From: Halalkaliarchaeum desulfuricum
GTDB taxonomy: Archaea; Halobacteriota; Halobacteria; Halobacteriales; Haloferacaceae
NCBI RefSeq assembly: GCF_002952775.1
Contig: NZ_CP025066.1
Coordinates: 3,249,121 to 3,313,120, forward strand
Length of the DNA: 64,000 bases
Direction of reading: 5' to 3'
Each line of letters begins with the position of its first letter. The stretch's first letter is position 1. The position numbers were made by a program, and so were the translations under genes. The notes under the pieces are model-generated. The model was not told the DNA's origin. It did not search any database and saw only the letters and a list, made by a program, of their open reading frames with translations. Of this stretch, positions 1 to 8,206 are shown in pieces.

Positions 1-1
1 G

Positions 2-508
2 CTACTCGAGGCCCGAATCGACCGGCCACACGTCGAGGAGTCACTGGAGGAGGTCGCGGGACGGCTCGTTATTTCGGACGCGTACGACTTCGAACAGCAG
101 AAACAGGCCGTCCGGGACGCCGAGGACCTCGCGCCCGACCTGGAGCTGATCGTCCTCGACAGCGCGACCGGCTTCTACCGGCTCGAACGTACCCTCGAGG
201 CCGACGAGGACGCCGGGGAGTCGCTCCGGGCTGTCGCCCGGCAGGTAACCCACCTGCTGTCGCTTGCGCGCAAACACGACCTCGCCGTCGTGATCACCAA
301 CCAGGTGTTCACGGATCCCGACAGCGACCGGGCGAAACCGCTGGGCGGTCACACGCTGGATCACTGGACTGGCGTGATCCTCCGGCTGGATCGGTTCCGC
401 GGCGGCAACCGCCGGGCCACCCTGGAGAAACACCGATCGATGGCTGCCGGCGAGTCGACGACGTTCAAGATCACCGGCACGGGGCTTTCCGACGGCGATG
501 GGATCTGA
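2..508 (+). CDS. radB: DNA repair and recombination protein RadB, C-terminal part (5' truncated by window)
   Basis: Open from the window edge to TGA at 506-508 (168 residues visible). RadB is an archaeal RecA/RadA paralogue that binds DNA and modulates RadA. The visible part carries a Walker B-like strand (LIVLDSATGFYRLE), the NQVF element typical of RadA/RadB loops, and a basic segment (RRATLEKHRS) before the C-terminal strand. The Walker A half lies outside the window, so ATP binding cannot be judged. RadB is usually about 220-240 residues, so roughly two thirds is present. Assignment rests on remembered family pattern; a RadA paralogue is the only serious alternative. Confidence 0.85.
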   Translation, partial: LLEARIDRPHVEESLEEVAGRLVISDAYDFEQQKQAVRDAEDLAPDLELIVLDSATGFYRLERTLEADEDAGESLRAVARQVTHLLSLARKHDLAVVITNQVFTDPDSDRAKPLGGHTLDHWTGVILRLDRFRGGNRRATLEKHRSMAAGESTTFKITGTGLSDGDGI

Positions 509-581
509 GAGCCCGTCCAGAATCGATCGATCTGCTGGGCTCCGATCGTCCGGGTGTCCGACCGTCGTGACGACCGTCCCG

Positions 582-3416
582 TCACCCGTTCGAAGCCAGT
601 TCCTCCCGGTAGAGGACACGCGAGTTTCGGAACAGGACGATGATCTCCCGCAGTGGTTCGGCGTCCGATGTCGAATCGGAATCCGGCGCCGGTGATGAAT
701 CCGACCGCGGGTCCTCCTCCGACGCCTCCACCTCAAAGGTCGCCTCGTCACCCTCGGCAACCTGGTCGGCGTCGCTCGCCCGGTCCCACGGGATCGGTTG
801 AGGAATCCCCGGCGGTGCGACGACCGACAGGTAGCCCGCGTCGATCGGATCGCCGCCGGTGTGGATGACGGTTATCTCTTCGCTCTCGGAGTCGTACTCC
901 GCCTCGAACGACACCTCCGGGGCAATCACGTGTTCGCCGACCTCGCGCGACTTGTCGGGTGCGGTCCACTCCGCGCTGAGGGTCGTTCCGCCGGGGAACG
1001 TCCCGAGTTCGATCGTCGCCTCGCGCTCCAGTTCGTCGTGGACGTCGTCGGGCTGGACGTCCGCAGGATTACCGTCGACCAGCAACCGGAACTCGTCTGC
1101 GTCGCGAACGACGCGATCCGTGTACACTGCGGTGACCTCGCCGTCCGCCTCCCGGAACGTGAACCCGCGCCTGGGTTCGGTCGCGAAGTGTGCTACCGTC
1201 CGCATCGTGGTGGCCTTCTCGGACTCGACACGGACGGAAACAGTGATGCGGTCCCCGATCTCCGCGTCGATATCGACTGCGTCGTCGGACGTCAATTCCT
1301 CGTATTCCTCCGCGAAAACGGTCTCCGAGTCGGTACCGCGTGCGGACGGACCGCGATGGCGAACGTGGATCCGTTCCGGGTCGACGGGCTGTGCGCCGCG
1401 GTAGGTGAGCGTCATCCTCTCGCTTTCGGGGTCGTAGGTGGCTTCGATGGCGTCGCGGGCAGTCGTCGTCCCGCCGAGTCGGTGTTCCCGTTCGGGATGG
1501 ATCCACACCAGTTCGACCCTCGCCATCGCCGGCACCTCGACGGTGAACGCGTCACCCGAGGAGAACTCCTCGAACTCGTCTGCGGGCTGGATGTCCGCCG
1601 GTTCCATGTCGATCCGGAGTTCGAGATCGTCGGCGGGAATCGCCTCGCCGTCGCTGTGTTCGATCCTGACGGTTCCCTCGTTTTCGTCGTACTCCATCGA
1701 GGCACGGACGCGAGGCGTGACGACGGTGTCGGCGACGACGACAGTGTCGTCGGGTTCGTGCCACTCGACAGTCAGGTGGCTACCGACGGGGAACTCCCCG
1801 AGTGGGACCATCTCCCCGCGGGCGAGGGTGTCGACTTCGTCTGCAAACTGGACGTCTGCCGGCTCCCCGTCGACCAGCAGCCGGAACTCCTCGGCGTCCC
1901 GCTCGAGTTCGTCGCGGTAGCGAGCGATCATTCCCTCTTCGGGGTGGTTGTGGAGGTGGATCCGCGGTGGTGACACACGCAATCGTCCCAGGGGCCGACG
2001 GTGAACGCCCGGCACCGACGGGACGTCGACCTCGAGTGTTACCCTCTCCTCCACGCCGACGTCCTCGACGGCGAAGGTGTCGCCGGCGGCGATCTGTTCT
2101 CCTGCATCGGCGAACGGCTCGTCGATCCGCCGGATCCCGTCGTCACTCCGGTGTGTCACTGCAAGCTTCGCCGGATCGGCGTCCTGCACCCCGACGTAAC
2201 TGATCTCGACGAGCCGATCCTCGAAGTCGTGCTCGAGTTCGAACGCCTCCCGGTCGACGGTTTCCGAGGCGTACACGTACTGGACGTTGCGCTCCTCGTC
2301 GAACCACCGGAGCACGGCAGTTCCGACCGGACCCGTTGTGACGGAGAGAGTATCGCCGGCTTCGAACGCGTCGAGTTCGTCTTCGGGTTGCTCGTCGACG
2401 CGCTCTCCGTCGACCCACAACTCCAGTTCCGTCGCCGGGACGGCATCACCGTCGGCGTGTTCGAACGTGAGAGTCGTCGACTCCCGGTCGAAAGATGTCC
2501 GAACCCGGGCGTCGGGAGCGGCGTCGCGATCGCGCTCTGGCGGCGCCTCCACAACTGCATTCACCCGGACGGCGCCGCCCGGTCGAGTGATGTCGGATTC
2601 GACGACGTGACCGGGATCAACGTCGCCGATGATCCGTCGTATCGCCTCCTCCTCGAGGTCGACACCGTCGACCGGGAACAGGAGGTACTCGTGTTCTGCG
2701 GTGCCCTCGAGGTCGAACGGGTGCGCCTCGAATCCACCACCGAGGGCCCGCAACCGGCCGGATGCAGTGAGCGGATAGCCAGTTCCACCCGGGTCGGGAA
2801 CGAAAAGGATCGTCCCGTAGTCGCCGAACGCGTCGATCGTCGTCTCGGCCTCGTCGTTATCTTCGAGGAACCGGTCCGCCTCGCCGGTTGCCGCCCGGGC
2901 CATCGCGACCGCGGCCTCCAGCCGATCGTCTGTAGTCTCGCCGCCGGCGAACGCCGCGTGTCCCTCGACCGCCGCAATCGCGACGTCGTCCGCGTCAGCG
3001 ACCGCCCAGTCGTTCACCTCCTCGTCCGGGTCGTCGACCAGCGTGTCGAACTCGCCCGCGGCGACGCCCAAACGGCGTCGATAGCTCCCGGGAAAAACGG
3101 AAACGAGATGCGTCAACTTCCCCGGAGAGACGTCCAGCGCATCGATCGCCACACGCGTCTCGTGTGGGAGATCCGACGCGTCGACGTCGGCGGCGTCGTC
3201 GGCATCGACGTCGACCGTCTGCACGACGACCGTCCGGTACTCGGCGTCGACGACATCCGCCGACGGCAACGGTTCCAGCAGGTCAGTCGGATCGGACTCG
3301 GGTGACGACTCGTCGACGTCGAACGGAACTGTTCTGTGGGGTTCGAGCAGTCCAGCCAGCGCGGTCAACGTGAGGGCGCTTCCGCCGAGGAAGCCACGTC
3401 GCGTGTTGGAGGGCAT
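582..3416 (-). CDS. Large secreted (Tat) protein built of about seven repeated beta-type modules
   Basis: 944 residues, very acidic. The N-terminus has a twin-arginine signal (TRRGFLGG at residues 5-12) and a hydrophobic stretch to about 24, so Tat export is likely. No lipobox, C-terminal membrane anchor or PGF-CTERM is visible. After an N-terminal domain (about 50-290) come about seven divergent units of 80-90 residues (roughly 302-385, 390-470, 480-565, 570-650, 655-740, 750-835, 835-905). Recurring motifs are LxVDGEPADVQPxDE, a GD turn, and openings such as LTFEHADGDAVP. These openings resemble the C-terminal domain of haloarchaeal type IV pilins (DUF1628). A surface or envelope role is inferred; no enzyme motif is seen. 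It lies alone between radB and a small membrane protein. Confidence 0.75.
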   Translation of the reverse strand: MPSNTRRGFLGGSALTLTALAGLLEPHRTVPFDVDESSPESDPTDLLEPLPSADVVDAEYRTVVVQTVDVDADDAADVDASDLPHETRVAIDALDVSPGKLTHLVSVFPGSYRRRLGVAAGEFDTLVDDPDEEVNDWAVADADDVAIAAVEGHAAFAGGETTDDRLEAAVAMARAATGEADRFLEDNDEAETTIDAFGDYGTILFVPDPGGTGYPLTASGRLRALGGGFEAHPFDLEGTAEHEYLLFPVDGVDLEEEAIRRIIGDVDPGHVVESDITRPGGAVRVNAVVEAPPERDRDAAPDARVRTSFDRESTTLTFEHADGDAVPATELELWVDGERVDEQPEDELDAFEAGDTLSVTTGPVGTAVLRWFDEERNVQYVYASETVDREAFELEHDFEDRLVEISYVGVQDADPAKLAVTHRSDDGIRRIDEPFADAGEQIAAGDTFAVEDVGVEERVTLEVDVPSVPGVHRRPLGRLRVSPPRIHLHNHPEEGMIARYRDELERDAEEFRLLVDGEPADVQFADEVDTLARGEMVPLGEFPVGSHLTVEWHEPDDTVVVADTVVTPRVRASMEYDENEGTVRIEHSDGEAIPADDLELRIDMEPADIQPADEFEEFSSGDAFTVEVPAMARVELVWIHPEREHRLGGTTTARDAIEATYDPESERMTLTYRGAQPVDPERIHVRHRGPSARGTDSETVFAEEYEELTSDDAVDIDAEIGDRITVSVRVESEKATTMRTVAHFATEPRRGFTFREADGEVTAVYTDRVVRDADEFRLLVDGNPADVQPDDVHDELEREATIELGTFPGGTTLSAEWTAPDKSREVGEHVIAPEVSFEAEYDSESEEITVIHTGGDPIDAGYLSVVAPPGIPQPIPWDRASDADQVAEGDEATFEVEASEEDPRSDSSPAPDSDSTSDAEPLREIIVLFRNSRVLYREELASNG

Positions 3417-3559
3417 GGACGCTACGAACGGTGGGACTAATAAAGCGGTTGGGAAGACTCAAACGCTCGTCTCAGTGTGGCTGATTCCCCACGACACCGC
3501 ACACCGGATCAGGGAACAAAGGAGCGTTACTTCACCGGAGACGTTTGACATCCCCTCGC

Positions 3560-4000
3560 TCACGCGCCACCGTCGCGCCAGTACAGTCGGCCGAGCCCGT
3601 ACAGAACGAAGAGCACGCCGAGTGCACCGAGCGGTACAGTGAGGATCGTCGGGAACAGCGCCTGCTCGGCGAACTCGACCAGTTCGATCCGATACGCCTC
3701 GCCCTGATAAATCACGACGTCGAAATGGAACGGTTCGTCGTCGCCATACGAGTAGTACATTCCCTCGTGGACCATCGTACGGACCCGATCCTGGTCAGAC
3801 GACGACAGGTCGGTGAACTCCTCGACGCTCCAGTCGTGTTCCTCGATCTCGGGGTCGTCGATCGCCACGGCATCGAAGCCGTACCGCGGCTGACTGATGT
3901 CGAGCGCCGGCACCACGAACACACCGACGAGGACGAGGAGCACGCCGACGATCACGAACGCATGTTCGCGATGAAGGTCCGATACTGGGCGGGAGGACAT
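3560..4000 (-). CDS. Small two-helix membrane protein of unknown function
   Basis: About 146 residues from the ATG at 4000; an in-frame upstream ATG at 4018 would add six residues. A hydrophobic helix near the N-terminus (AFVIVGVLLVLVGVFVV) and another near the C-terminus (FPTILTVPLGALGVLFVLYG) bracket an acidic, Tyr-rich loop of about 85 residues that is probably extracytoplasmic. No catalytic motif is recognised. It is monocistronic and converges on the large Tat protein only in genome order. I do not recognise the family; similar small membrane proteins of unknown role are common in haloarchaea. Confidence 0.7.
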   Translation of the reverse strand: MSSRPVSDLHREHAFVIVGVLLVLVGVFVVPALDISQPRYGFDAVAIDDPEIEEHDWSVEEFTDLSSSDQDRVRTMVHEGMYYSYGDDEPFHFDVVIYQGEAYRIELVEFAEQALFPTILTVPLGALGVLFVLYGLGRLYWRDGGA

Positions 4001-4209
4001 CGATACGATCAGCTCCACCGTCGACCGAAATAAGTGTATTTCATGGTGAAACTGACGTTTTTCTATCCGCCGAACTGAGGGGGAGACGGTCGAGACCGTA
4101 TTGAAGGAGTTCCGGAAACGAATACACTATCGGATCCTCGTCCACCTCCCGGCGCTCAGCCTCTTGGTCTACAGAGAACAATTATCACTCTGTGTCCCCA
4201 TCACCGGAC

Positions 4210-5136
4210 ATGGCGGAGGACAGTAACTCACCGGACGCAGGCGTCGGTGACCCCCTCGACCCCGCAGCGGTGTTCTCCTCGCTGGGTAACGAGACCCGGC
4301 TTTCGATCGTGAGTGCCCTCCACGAGGAGGCCCCGGACACGCCTGTCCAGTTTTCGGCCCTCTACGACCGGATCGACCTGGACGACAGCGCCCAGTTCAA
4401 CTACCACCTCAAAAAGCTCGTCCCGCATTTCGTCACGAAAACGGGAGACGGCTACGACCTCACCGCCGCGGGCAGGCGGCTCGCCCGGGCGGTCGCAGCG
4501 GGGACCTACACCGAGAGCCCGACGGTCGAACCGTTCGACGTCGACGGCGCGTGCTACGCTTGCGGCGAGTCCCGCCTCCGGGGCGAATACGCCGAAGAGC
4601 GCTTTTTGATCGACTGCGACGCCTGTGGCGAGTCCATTCTCCGCGTGCACGTCCCACCGACGGTCGTCCGCAACCGCAGCCCGACGGAGCTCCTGGACGC
4701 CTTCGAACAGTGGTCGATCGCCCAGATCGAGCAGGCAATAGACGGGATCTGTCCGGAGTGCGGCGGAACGGTCGATCCCCGCGTGCAGACCGAGATCGAT
4801 GACCGGATCCCCTTCGACGCAGTCGCAGAGTACGGCTGTACCGTCTGCGGTCGACGGGCTGTAATGTCGTTCGGCTCGATCGCCTACCGACACCCGGACG
4901 TCCAGGGGTTCCACCGACGCCGGGAGGCGTCGTTCTCGGATCGGCGGCTCTGGGAGATCGGCCAGTACGTCGGCGGCGAGGGTGTTACGGTACGATCCCG
5001 GGATCCCTGGCTAGTCCAGGTGACCTTTCTCGCCGACGGTGACGCCTGTCACGTCGAAATCGACGGCGACCTCGAGGTGAAACGCGTCGAGATCGTATCC
5101 GACGGGGCGCCGGCCCCGGAAGAGGAGAGCGACTGA
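4210..5136 (+). CDS. ArsR-like winged-helix regulator with two zinc ribbons
   Basis: 308 residues from ATG 4210 (a GTG at 4192 is in frame). The first 100 residues form an ArsR-type winged helix: AAVFSSLGNETRLSIVSAL opens helix 1, and FNYHLKKLV is the recognition helix seen in haloarchaeal regulators. Two Cys pairs follow (CYACGES...CDACGES and CPECGG...CTVCGRR), each able to bind one zinc, then a beta-rich C-terminal domain. The architecture suggests a DNA-binding regulator whose C-terminal half senses metal, redox or a partner. The target is unknown. No partner gene is co-oriented with it. Confidence 0.8.
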   Translation: MAEDSNSPDAGVGDPLDPAAVFSSLGNETRLSIVSALHEEAPDTPVQFSALYDRIDLDDSAQFNYHLKKLVPHFVTKTGDGYDLTAAGRRLARAVAAGTYTESPTVEPFDVDGACYACGESRLRGEYAEERFLIDCDACGESILRVHVPPTVVRNRSPTELLDAFEQWSIAQIEQAIDGICPECGGTVDPRVQTEIDDRIPFDAVAEYGCTVCGRRAVMSFGSIAYRHPDVQGFHRRREASFSDRRLWEIGQYVGGEGVTVRSRDPWLVQVTFLADGDACHVEIDGDLEVKRVEIVSDGAPAPEEESD

Positions 5137-5197
5137 GGCCGGGTCGGCGATTGCGAACACCGCGTGGGCGCCGACCGTCTCGTCAACCTGTATTCCC

Positions 5198-5980
5198 CTA
5201 CTTGTCGTCGCCCCGCCTGTGGCGAGACTCGTGGAGTGCGGCGCAGACGCTCCCCTGTCCAGTCACGTTCACGCCGGCGGCACGGGCCCGCGAGTGAACG
5301 ACGTCGAACTCCTCCGGATCGATCGGTTCGCCGTCGGGATCGGCGAACAGGCAGTCGTCCGTCGACGTGACGATCCCCGTCTCGCGCGCTTTCTCCAGGT
5401 AATCGGCCAGCGGTTCGTCGTCGATCACGGCGAACACGGCGCCGCCACGCAGCGACACGGCGGTGCCGACCGTATCGGAACCCCGATCGAGATGGTCGAG
5501 AGTGAGGTCGACGATCTGTCCCGGCGCGATTCCGGCGTCCAGCAGCGCCTCGACGGCGGCGTGCTGCCGGGCGAGCCGGGCCTTCTCGTCGAGCTTTCTG
5601 CGGACCTCCGCGACGTCGTCCTCGGCGGCCGGAAACGTCTCCACGAACGACCTCCGGTCGTTGACGCCCTCGGTGATCTCCGCGGCGTGCATGTGGTCCC
5701 GAAGTTCGACAGTCACGTCCGTCACGTTGGGTAACGAGCCCACCTCATCGCGGATCCCGGTCGCCATCATCCACGCGAACGCGGGCGAACACCAGGCCGT
5801 CGGCAAGACAAAGCAGACCGCCACCTCCCCGTCGTCGATCCGGATCTCCTCGACGTACTCCAGTTCGACGATCGACCGGTCGAGTTCGGGATCGTCGACA
5901 CGCCGGAGGCGCTCCCGTATGGCGTCGCGGTCCGGCACCGTCGGTTCCGTGCCCGTTTCGGCCGAGTGCGTACCGGACAT
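5198..5980 (-). CDS. DUF59 / MIP18-family iron-sulfur assembly-type protein
   Basis: 260 residues from ATG 5980. The N-terminal 100 residues match the DUF59/PaaD/MIP18 family (RLRRVDDPELDRSIVELEYV, then CFVLPTAWCSPAFAWMM with two Cys); family members take part in maturation of Fe-S or other metal enzymes. The remaining 150 residues are an extension not present in minimal DUF59 proteins. The start lies 2 bases downstream of the amidohydrolase stop, so the two are almost certainly co-transcribed. In bacterial propane/alkane diiron monooxygenase operons a DUF59 protein and this type of amidohydrolase are also neighbours; here no monooxygenase is visible. Confidence 0.8.
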   Translation of the reverse strand: MSGTHSAETGTEPTVPDRDAIRERLRRVDDPELDRSIVELEYVEEIRIDDGEVAVCFVLPTAWCSPAFAWMMATGIRDEVGSLPNVTDVTVELRDHMHAAEITEGVNDRRSFVETFPAAEDDVAEVRRKLDEKARLARQHAAVEALLDAGIAPGQIVDLTLDHLDRGSDTVGTAVSLRGGAVFAVIDDEPLADYLEKARETGIVTSTDDCLFADPDGEPIDPEEFDVVHSRARAAGVNVTGQGSVCAALHESRHRRGDDK

Positions 5981-5982
5981 CG

Positions 5983-7035
5983 TCAGTCGGCCGCCGACCC
6001 TTCGTACTGTCCACCGAGATCGAATTCCCGGCTGATCTGGTCGTCCTCGAACTGGGCTTTCTTCTCTTCGATGTCGATGTCGTACAGCTCGGCCGCGTTC
6101 TCTCCCATGAACTTCTTTTTGACCTCGGTCGTGAGTTCGATCCCGTACTCGTCGCGCTGTTCGGGGGTGAGTTCCGCCTCCATCACCGTCGGAATCAGCC
6201 AGTCGGGCTCCCAAAGCGCGTAGTCGGAGCCGAACAGGATCCGATCCTCGCCCAGCCAGTAGAGGAGTTCGCCCATGATTTCGCCGAACTTCCGCGGGCG
6301 GTTCTGCGCCATCGGCGCGGCAACCGCGAGCCCGCCGTAGACGTTCGGCTCCTGGGCGGCGATCCAGCAGAAGTCGTCGAGTCGTGGGAGGCCGACGTGG
6401 TTCACGATGAAGTTGAGCTCCGGGAACGATGTCGCGGCGTCGTCGATGTCGCCGACATCGAAAGCGTCCTTGTTGAGCGGACGGATCGTCGGTCCCTTGT
6501 GGGCGTTGATGTTCTCGATCCCGAGGTCGGCACACAGCTGGAGGAACTCGAACGCCTCCTCGCTGTCGAGCCGCCATCCCTTCGAGTCACCCCGCCACTC
6601 CGCCGTGTACAGCTTGACACCCGGGATGTCGTACTCCTCTTTGAGTCGTCTGAGGTGCGCTTTCCCTTCCTCCCCGTCCCGCGGATCGAAACTACCGTTC
6701 AGGATGAACCGCTCGGGATACTCCTCGGCGAGTTCGGCGTTCTGGTCGGTCGTGTTGAATCCGTCGTCGTAAAACTCTGTGAGATAGGTCGACTGGAAGA
6801 TCGCCATGTCGACGTAGCCGTCGCGAAACAGGTCCTCGACCATCCGTTCTTTCCCGTACTTTCGATACGTCTCCATGTCCCACTGCTCCTCCTCGGGCGT
6901 GAACGCCGTGTGGTAGTCGTAAAAGCACTGGATGAACTGTTCGCCCCCCTCGTGTGTGATGTTCTCCTCGGTCGCGTCCCAGAGGTGGACGTGGTTGTCG
7001 ATCACGAACACGTCCTCGCCATCGTGTGTGTACAT
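5983..7035 (-). CDS. Amidohydrolase-family (amidohydrolase 2) metal hydrolase
   Basis: 350 residues from ATG 7035; the ATG is preferred because a mirrored operator and a TATA-like box sit directly upstream. The TIM-barrel metal motifs are visible: HVHLWDA near the N-terminus (HxH), NAHKGP and NFIVNHVGLP in the middle, and ILFGSDYALW (metal Asp) near residue 240. The family includes decarboxylases and hydrolases; the long N-terminal insert with a Glu/Tyr-rich helix resembles the amidohydrolase encoded in actinobacterial propane monooxygenase operons, where its role is unresolved. It is followed by the DUF59 gene and divergent from the alcohol dehydrogenase. The substrate is unknown. Confidence 0.82.
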   Translation of the reverse strand: MYTHDGEDVFVIDNHVHLWDATEENITHEGGEQFIQCFYDYHTAFTPEEEQWDMETYRKYGKERMVEDLFRDGYVDMAIFQSTYLTEFYDDGFNTTDQNAELAEEYPERFILNGSFDPRDGEEGKAHLRRLKEEYDIPGVKLYTAEWRGDSKGWRLDSEEAFEFLQLCADLGIENINAHKGPTIRPLNKDAFDVGDIDDAATSFPELNFIVNHVGLPRLDDFCWIAAQEPNVYGGLAVAAPMAQNRPRKFGEIMGELLYWLGEDRILFGSDYALWEPDWLIPTVMEAELTPEQRDEYGIELTTEVKKKFMGENAAELYDIDIEEKKAQFEDDQISREFDLGGQYEGSAAD

Positions 7036-7047
7036 GGCAACCGTACC

Positions 7048-7062
7048 GTGGTAACATACCAC
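7048..7062. promoter_or_regulatory. Operator-like near-palindrome (left copy)
   Basis: GTGGTAACATACCAC is a near-perfect inverted repeat lying 12 bases upstream of the amidohydrolase ATG and downstream of its TATA-like AATATT at 7063-7068. Read on the minus strand it is GTGGTATGTTACCAC, which matches the right copy at 7113 over its first 11 bases. Binding there would block transcription of the amidohydrolase operon. Confidence 0.6.
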
Positions 7063-7112
7063 AATATTACTTCTACCGATGATCATAGGCACGTCACTTA
7101 CGCTTTAGTCCC

Positions 7113-7128
7113 GTGGTATGTTATCGTG
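7113..7128. promoter_or_regulatory. Operator-like element (right copy, mirrored)
   Basis: GTGGTATGTTATCGTG ends 4 bases before the alcohol dehydrogenase ATG at 7133. It shares GTGGTATGTTA with the reverse complement of the left copy, so the same site faces both divergent genes at nearly the same distance from each start codon. A common repressor for both transcripts is the simplest reading. Confidence 0.55.
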
Positions 7129-7132
7129 AACC

Positions 7133-8176
7133 ATGCAGGCTGCCAGACTCCACGAGTACACCGACGACATGAGCGAGGCGCTCAGCATCGACGAGGTGGA
7201 CAGACCCGAGCCGACAGATCCCGACGATGTCGTCGTCGAGGTCGAGGGCGCGGGATGGTGCCAGACCGACAACCACATTATCGAAGGCATGTGGACCGAG
7301 TACGTCCCCCAGGAGCTCCCGCTGACACTGGGACACGAGAATGCGGGCGTCGTCGCCGCGGTCGGTGACGAGGTAGAACTGGTTTCGGAGGGTGATCCCG
7401 TAATCTGTCACCCGGTACAGACCTGCGGGACGTGTCGGCCCTGTCGGCTCGGGGAGGACATGTACTGCGAGAACAGCGCGTTCAACGGACTCACCACCGA
7501 CGGCGGCTTCGCCGAGTACCTGCTCACGAATGAGCGTGCCGTCATTCCCCTTCCGGAGGGCGTCGACCCCACCGACATCGCCCCCCACGCCGACGCCGGG
7601 ATCACGGCCTACCACGCAGTCAAGAAGGCCGTCGGAGAGTTGAATCCGGGCGATCACGCGGTCGTCATCGGCGTCGGGGGGCTGGGGCACATCGGCCTCC
7701 AGTGTCTGAACGCGATGAGCGCCGCCACGATCACTGCGGTGGATCTCAAAACGGAGGCACTGGAACTCGCAGGCGACCTCGGGGCCCACCACACCATCAA
7801 CCCGGAGAACGAAGACGTGCCGGACGTGATCGAGTCACTGACCGACGGGACGGGAGCAGCGCAGGTGCTCGACTTCGTCGGCGCGGACGAAACGACCGGC
7901 TACGCTCCCGACGTCGTCGCCGCGGGCGGCGACCACCACGTGATCGGGTACGGCGGTCACGTCCACGAGCCCGCCCAGGCGCTCGTGAACGGGGAGTTCT
8001 CCTTCCGGGGAACGCTCGTGGGGAAGTACGCGGAGCTGCAAGAGCTCGTCGCGCTGGTCGATCACGGCGAGGTCGAACTCCACACCTCGCGGTACGACCT
8101 CGAGGAGATCAACACCGTCGCAGAGCAGCTCGAACATCGCGAAATCGAGGGGCGGGCCGTGGTCGTGCCGCCGTGA
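7133..8176 (+). CDS. Zinc-dependent NAD(P) alcohol dehydrogenase
   Basis: 347 residues, usual length for medium-chain dehydrogenases. Visible: catalytic zinc Cys in GAGWCQTDNH, the GHENAG active-site motif, a structural zinc lobe with four Cys (CGTCRPCRLGEDMYC), and the Rossmann motif GVGGLGHIG followed by an Asp (TAVDLK) that favours NAD over NADP. It oxidises primary or secondary alcohols; the exact substrate is not readable. It is divergent from the amidohydrolase-DUF59 pair and shares its operator pair. In actinobacterial propane operons an alcohol dehydrogenase of this type accompanies the same two families, which supports a role in short alcohol or ketone catabolism. Confidence 0.9.
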   Translation: MQAARLHEYTDDMSEALSIDEVDRPEPTDPDDVVVEVEGAGWCQTDNHIIEGMWTEYVPQELPLTLGHENAGVVAAVGDEVELVSEGDPVICHPVQTCGTCRPCRLGEDMYCENSAFNGLTTDGGFAEYLLTNERAVIPLPEGVDPTDIAPHADAGITAYHAVKKAVGELNPGDHAVVIGVGGLGHIGLQCLNAMSAATITAVDLKTEALELAGDLGAHHTINPENEDVPDVIESLTDGTGAAQVLDFVGADETTGYAPDVVAAGGDHHVIGYGGHVHEPAQALVNGEFSFRGTLVGKYAELQELVALVDHGEVELHTSRYDLEEINTVAEQLEHREIEGRAVVVPP

Positions 8177-8206
8177 ACTAGCCGGTGACAGACTGACGGG
8201 CCCCGT

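Noticed and set aside
2001..3305. Long plus-strand open frame opposite the Tat protein
   Set aside because: It lies wholly antisense to a gene with a clear signal peptide and repeat structure; its translation shows no domain and follows the usual GC-driven antisense openness of haloarchaeal genes.
5981..6577. N-terminal extension of the DUF59 protein
   Set aside because: The extension overlaps the amidohydrolase gene in another frame, is Arg-rich and unlike halophilic proteins; the ATG at 5980 gives family similarity from the start.
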